Assembly (NCBI GenBank): GCA_018398805.1
Contig: JAGFBZ010000178.1
Location: 1,399,001-1,463,000 of the forward strand
From: Hirundichthys speculiger
Lineage: Eukaryota; Chordata; Actinopteri; Beloniformes; Exocoetidae
Direction of reading: 5' to 3'
Length of the DNA: 64,000 nt
The position numbers and the translations under genes are program-made. The number at the start of each line of letters is the position of its first letter. Position 1 is the first letter of the stretch. Shown piece after piece: positions 59,401 through 64,000 of this stretch. The notes beneath the pieces were generated by a model that was not told the DNA's origin, did not search any database, and saw only the letters and a program-made list of their open reading frames with translations.

Positions 59401-60320
59401 CTAATTCTTGGTATCAGTTTTGTTGGAATATAATTTTAGACCAACAGAGTTCCTGTGAATGTTTCTAAGCATTACTGCAGCAGATGGAAGCTGATTACCT
59501 TCTTGTTCTCGGGTGATGACACATTTCTCAAGAACGTGTGGTCAAACACGTTATTTTATCAAATATCACACATTCATTGCTTCCCAATCTTAAACTTTCC
59601 TCTAAAAAAATCGAAGTCAATTCAATTGCCGAAAACAGTTATGCAGATTTTTACAGATAATACATAGATAAACTGTCCTTTGAAACATCTAATTGCATAA
59701 AGATCTTACTAGATTAAACAATACGTTTTTGATAAAGTTGTCTTTTTCCCTTATTTTCCGTTAATATTCAAAGATTCTCGAGACAAATCTGCTTTGGCCA
59801 ATTTCAGGGAGTCGTCAGAAGGCCATCGAGATATCACGGTTGCTCAATTATTTCCTGCAGTGGCTCAGCTGTAAATCACCCAAGTGAGGTCACAGAGGCT
59901 CGTGAGGAGCATGTGACACAGCGTCCACCGAGACTGAGGGATAAAGAGGATCCTGAAGGAGACGAAAGCTAAGGAAAGCAGGTATTCAGCAGGTTTTCAT
60001 TACAGTGGCCCTGGCTGGCTTACACAAGCTCACCTACAGAGATGGAGGGGGAAATCACTTCTACTAATCACTTGCTTTTACTCACAAAGAAAATACCAAC
60101 TGGAATGCAATTAAGAGCCTGTTTGGTTCTATTTCAGGCCACGCATGTTCAGTCAGCCACACTCTGTTCGTGTTGAATAATGCACTCCTTACTTAACTGC
60201 TCGAGTGCGTCAACATGCCCTCATTATTTTTGAATGAAGGTCTTGGCTGCAGCGGTGACAAAACGGTGACAAAGATCAGAGATCTGCTTTCCTGCTGCAG
60301 TCACCCACGCTCAGTCAACC
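56480..60320. other. Long intergenic stretch without a supported gene
   Basis: Only short frames with no family resemblance. A C-run/A-run lies at 57382-57413 and a T-run at 57785-57800. No promoter or RNA gene recognised. Confidence 0.4.
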
Positions 60321-60327
60321 TCAAAAA

Positions 60328-60345
60328 GTGTGTGTGTGTGTGTGT

Positions 60346-60386
<41 letters not shown>

Positions 60387-60387
60387 A
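60328..60387. repeat. (GT)n microsatellite with A-rich tail
   Basis: Interrupted GT repeat of about 28 units followed by A-rich sequence to 60417; an (ATT)n run lies at 60493-60518. Confidence 0.9.
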
Positions 60388-60989
60388 ATAAAAAAAAAAA
60401 AAAAATAAAAAAAAACAGAAGCATCCATGTAGTTGTTAATACAAGCAGCTGATTGGTTCAAAGCAACCAAAATGCTGAGAAGATCCTACCTTTATTATTA
60501 TTATTATTATTATTATTAATATCCTTTTAAACCAAAACACTTGAACTACTTTTCAGACATTTTAAGTTGGGCAACTCCATTTTTGCAACAAACTCACAGG
60601 ATTAAGTCACATGTACTGAAACCAGTTAGAGCTGAATGCTGCTCTAAAGGTCAGCCATATAATAACGTTATATACGTGGGCTACGAAGGAAAAAGATGAG
60701 CTTTCTTCAGACATTGACCCAGTGCATCATTTAGCTCTGGTTTATATTTCTGAGAAAACAAAAAGCAATCATGAGGTCGGCCAGACACGCTTTTATCTAC
60801 TAAATTATTTATCCTAAAACAAGTCAACAGCTGAAACAGTGAACGACAAAAACCCAACTAACTTAACATAACCTAACTTAACTACATTAACAAAGCAACT
60901 TAACATTCTTAGATTCTGTTTTTTATTTCTTTCTTCTAATTGGTAGAGGGGTATTTTAGTGCAAGTGAGGAGGTAAAAGGAAAAAGTGA

Positions 60990-61400
60990 GGATTTCTCCT
61001 TCAGTGTTAGCGTTATGTTTTTGCCTGCGTCTGTCTGTGTACAAGATAACTCGAAAAGTTATGGATGGATTTTGATGAAATTTTCAGGAGTTGTCAGAAA
61101 TGTGAAAAGGAAGAACTGATTTCATTTTGGGTGTGATCCGGAAGAAATCCTGGGTTCTGGATCACTTTCAAATTTTTGATACCTTTGCGGTCAATGGGGC
61201 CAAAAATTTTGTTCTCTGTTAATTATTGCCCAAAACTCATGAAATTTGACTCAGGGATTGACAATGGAAACCTCTATCAAATTTCAAAGGCTGATCCGGA
61301 TCTGATCCAGAAGGCGGATTTTATTGCAATCTGTAAATCACTATATGGGGGAATTGTTGCGCTTGGCGGAGGTCTGCGCCCTCAGTGCTTTTCTAGTTTG
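60990..61400 (+). repeat. Interspersed repeat shared with 47120-47350
   Basis: Identical phrases in both copies: AAGTTATGGATGGATTTTGA, GTCAGAAATGTGAAAAGGAA, TTTTGGGTGTGATCCGGAAG. This copy is longer and ends GGCGGAGGTCTGCGCCCTCA. Class not assigned. Confidence 0.75.
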
Positions 61401-61499
61401 TAATATTTTGATATAAAAAACTGTGACAAAGTTTTCATATCTAAAGTGCAGATGATTTTGACCTCAGACCATCACACAGCCCGGCTTCTAGACTTGCCC

Positions 61500-62130
61500 A
61501 TTCCCCTTTCTTTCAAAAACAACAACAACAACAAAAAAGATCTTGAATACCGATTTATCCAACCATCACACTTTTCCACCGTTTCATGGACCATCCCAGA
61601 TGCCCCCCCACCCCAGAGACGTCGACGCCACCTCTGGAAAAGTTTAACACAAGGCTTCTTTTTTGCACGGTGAGGTTGTGGATGCAGCTCTGGAGGAAAT
61701 GGTTGGCAGGATCTCGTGTCCATATGGTTCCATGGTTCCATGCACTGATGGATCACGGCTGTCCAGCTTGGGCCCTTTACCCTCGATCTTCGTGCACTCT
61801 TTGAATCTGATATTGATCACTGCATCTCTGAATGACATCAAGGTGGAGAAATGTTAACATCTCCTCCAATCTTTCCTTGAGGACTTTTGTTTTTAAACAT
61901 TTCAATTATTTTCTCACATATTTGTAGCTGTAGTGAAGATTCTCGACCCATCTTTGCTTCTCAAAACCTCCTCAGTTCATCCTCATAGTAGTTAGTAACA
62001 CCCCCCGTTTGAAGTAACATGTTTTTCCTTTACCTCATCAACAGTACTAATGAGGTGTCAACTCAGTTTTCAGAAAGTGTTGCAGGACTGAAATCCAAAA
62101 ATGGATGAGTAATAACAAATGAAATGAAGC
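61500..62130. repeat. Possible decayed DNA-transposon remnant
   Basis: The right part (AGAAAGTGTTGCAGGACTGA, AAATGGATGAGTAATAACAA) recalls ISRm11-type 3' ends. The rest is not recognised. Confidence 0.3.
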
Positions 62131-62208
62131 TGACAAAACAAAACAAAACTACGTTGAGCTCATATTGCCTGCATCAAATTTGCATGAATCAGTGTATTTT
62201 CCTTTTAC

Positions 62209-62400
62209 CTGCATTTTCAGTGTCAATCCGTCATTTTCTGATTTGTATGTAACGATTGAGTCACGCAGCTGCGTTCCACCAACGCACGGAGGGGGCGGGG
62301 TTTCTACAAGCCGCGTGTTTTGAATTAGTCCCGCCTCTACATGTTTATTGGCTAGCTCTAGCGTGTAGCTGCAACTTGATTGGCTGTCACGCATGTTTAA
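62209..62400 (-). promoter_or_regulatory. Candidate promoter and first exon (possibly tex2)
   Basis: On the minus strand two CCAAT boxes (at about 62380-62385 and 62348-62353) and a GC box (CCCCGCCCCC at about 62290-62299) are followed by a CAG/GTAAAA donor at 62208/62209. The spacing and orientation suit a housekeeping promoter plus a short noncoding exon for tex2, 12 kb upstream. A repeat-derived origin is not excluded. Inference only. Confidence 0.3.
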
Positions 62401-62473
62401 GTGCCAAAAATTAAAACCCTCTTTTGACAACTTGACCCAACTTTCGACAGCCATCAAACAGTATCATCAACAA

Positions 62474-63646
62474 TAGGGATGTCTCGATCATGTTTTTTGG
62501 GTCTCGATCCGATTCCGATCTTTTAATTTTGATGATCGGACGATTTCCGACTTTTCCTGATCCGATTTCACTTTTTTTGAGTGGGCAAACAGTTTAATTT
62601 CCCATGCATTTTATTTCCTGTGTACATTAATAAATAGGCCTGCATCCAAGCTGAGATTAATAGCTTTTATCATCTCATAAAATAAACAATAACTTATTTA
62701 AATACTCTTCTCTTTCTTTCTTGTTTGGGAGAATTATTATAAAACACATTTAGTTACAGAATAGTGACTGTTCAACAGTCTCAGTACTAAAGAACAAAGC
62801 ACTTTCATGTAAATAGCAGCAGGTAAACTTGGCTAGCAGTTTAAGGCAATGAAAACACTAGCAGAAGTCTTTGCAATCAATGAAATCACATCAGAATAAA
62901 ATAACATAAAATATTAACTTAACTTCATTCAAGACCCGCTGCACATGTTCGCGCACCTTTGTGTCCTTTGTCGTTCATGTAATGACGGGAACGAGGCTCG
63001 AGGTAATTAATGAGCCGGTTAAATGCCTTGTATTCCACAAACTGAATGGGCTGGTCGTCCTCAGTAATACATTCCGCGATTAGCTCGGTGATTTTTCTGT
63101 ATTTCTCCGAGTCTTTCTGGAGTTTGTTCTTTCTTTTAAAAGTTTCACAGAGCGTTTGCTGCCAAGCTGCTGCCGACGCCTGACAGAAGGCTGCGTGATC
63201 GGTGCTGCGTGCTTTTTTAAGTGTCTGATTAAATTGGTGGTGTTGTAAACTCACTTCTTACTTACCCATCATGATATCTCAGCCTTCCACACATTGCAAG
63301 TCGCAGTTGAAGCGTCGGTTTTTGTAATTTTATAGCGCTGCCACACTGCTGATATTTTTGCTAAAGTTTATCCTGACGCCGCCGGTCTTAAAACTTTTAA
63401 GGTGGATACAAGACAGCGCTGCTGCGAAACCTCATTTCAGTGCAAATTATTAAATGTATATAGTTTAAAAATATTTTTGTGTAATATGATTACTTTATTA
63501 ATTTGTTTTAATCAGGATCACTTTTTGAGGAAAAAAATTATTGAAAAAAAGATCGGCATGTTATAACAATGTTGATCGGCCGATCCGATCCACCTTAAAT
63601 TTTTAAGATCGAAGGCCGATCCGATCAGGGGATCGGGACACCCCTA
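62474..63646. mobile_element. Internally deleted hAT element, 1173 bp, with transposase fragment
   Basis: Ends TAGGGATGTCTCGATC and GATCGGGACACCCCTA are inverted. Flanks ATCAACAA (62466-62473) and ATCAACAG (63647-63654) form an 8-bp duplication with one mismatch. A minus-strand frame at 62925-63254 (109 residues) encodes the part of a hAT transposase that follows the BED finger: EKYRKITELIAECITEDDQP, then FNRLINYLEPR. The catalytic half is missing. Confidence 0.85.
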
Positions 63647-63654
63647 ATCAACAG

Positions 63655-64000
63655 ACTCGATACATGGAATCCACAATTCAGTTTGGCAAAGGATGGCATC
63701 ACCCTGTTCAAAGTCTATGGAGACGGACACAGAGATGTAGAAGTACATGTGAATCCACCGTAAACGTTCTGCAGTCATCAAACCAGCAGGAGTTATCGGT
63801 GCCTCAGAGAAAACGCTCTGCTCATTTAGTCACATTTCATTAAACCCTGGACAGCACAGGACCATCATACTGCTTTCTTTGAACAAATACTCCTCTGTCT
63901 CTCCGAAATAGTTCACAAACCCTGCCAGTCATCAACATACCACATTGAGTCGTGGTGCCCCCCCCCCAAAATGCAGGCAATTAGAGAAAACCACAACGGT
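63655..64000. other. Intergenic, no feature recognised
   Basis: A C-run lies at 63959-63967. Nothing else supported. Confidence 0.4.

Noticed and set aside
62149..62457. 102-residue minus-strand frame over the candidate promoter
   Set aside because: No domain, no splice-consistent context, and it overlaps CCAAT/GC-box sequence.

Overview
This window reads as ordinary vertebrate nuclear DNA from a ray-finned fish, most likely a percomorph-type teleost. Genes are split into many short exons with GT-AG introns (two GC-AG exceptions). The protein families are vertebrate. Introns and intergenic DNA are full of fish-type DNA transposons (hAT, Tc1-like, Tigger-like, TTAA-flanked elements), non-LTR tails and simple repeats. 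There is no sign of bacterial or plasmid organisation.

Three protein-coding genes lie head-to-tail, all on the minus strand. (1) 873-10140 is the 5' two thirds or less of a CARD-CARMA scaffold gene, best called card14: a CARD domain followed by a long coiled coil. Its PDZ/SH3/GUK end lies beyond the left edge. (2) 17125-31246 is a complete ccdc40 gene of 18 coding exons and about 926 residues. It encodes a coiled-coil ruler/assembly protein of motile-cilium axonemes. Its promoter carries a textbook RFX X-box. (3) 34292-50100 is a complete tex2 coding region of 11 coding exons and 1081 residues. It encodes an ER membrane lipid-transfer protein with a PH-like and an SMP domain. I joined the exons by hand using splice sites and phase; the coding phase closes exactly for tex2. 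For card14 and ccdc40 it closes only if one extra base is discounted in one exon of each gene, so both carry an apparent single-base frameshift (real lesion or assembly error).

Layout: 1-10140 card14 with hAT and Tc1-like insertions in introns; 10141-16960 intergenic, with an 871-bp hAT element and a small Tc1-like MITE; 16960-31550 ccdc40, with a 752-bp foldback element, nested hAT/Tigger copies and a 112-bp palindromic MITE; 31550-32560 short intergenic; 32560-50123 tex2, with a second copy of the hAT family seen in card14; 50124-64000 gene-poor upstream flank of tex2, rich in transposons, including a rearranged Tc1 element and a deleted hAT element that still encodes part of its transposase. 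A GC-box/CCAAT segment near 62.2-62.4 kb is a possible upstream promoter.

The genes do not form a pathway; their neighbourhood is a synteny block. card14 and ccdc40 are close neighbours on human 17q25, and TEX2 is on human 17q23. I found no previously undescribed biological system. The most useful observations are the X-box, the two frameshifts, the two GC-AG introns, and several transposons with exact target-site duplications.
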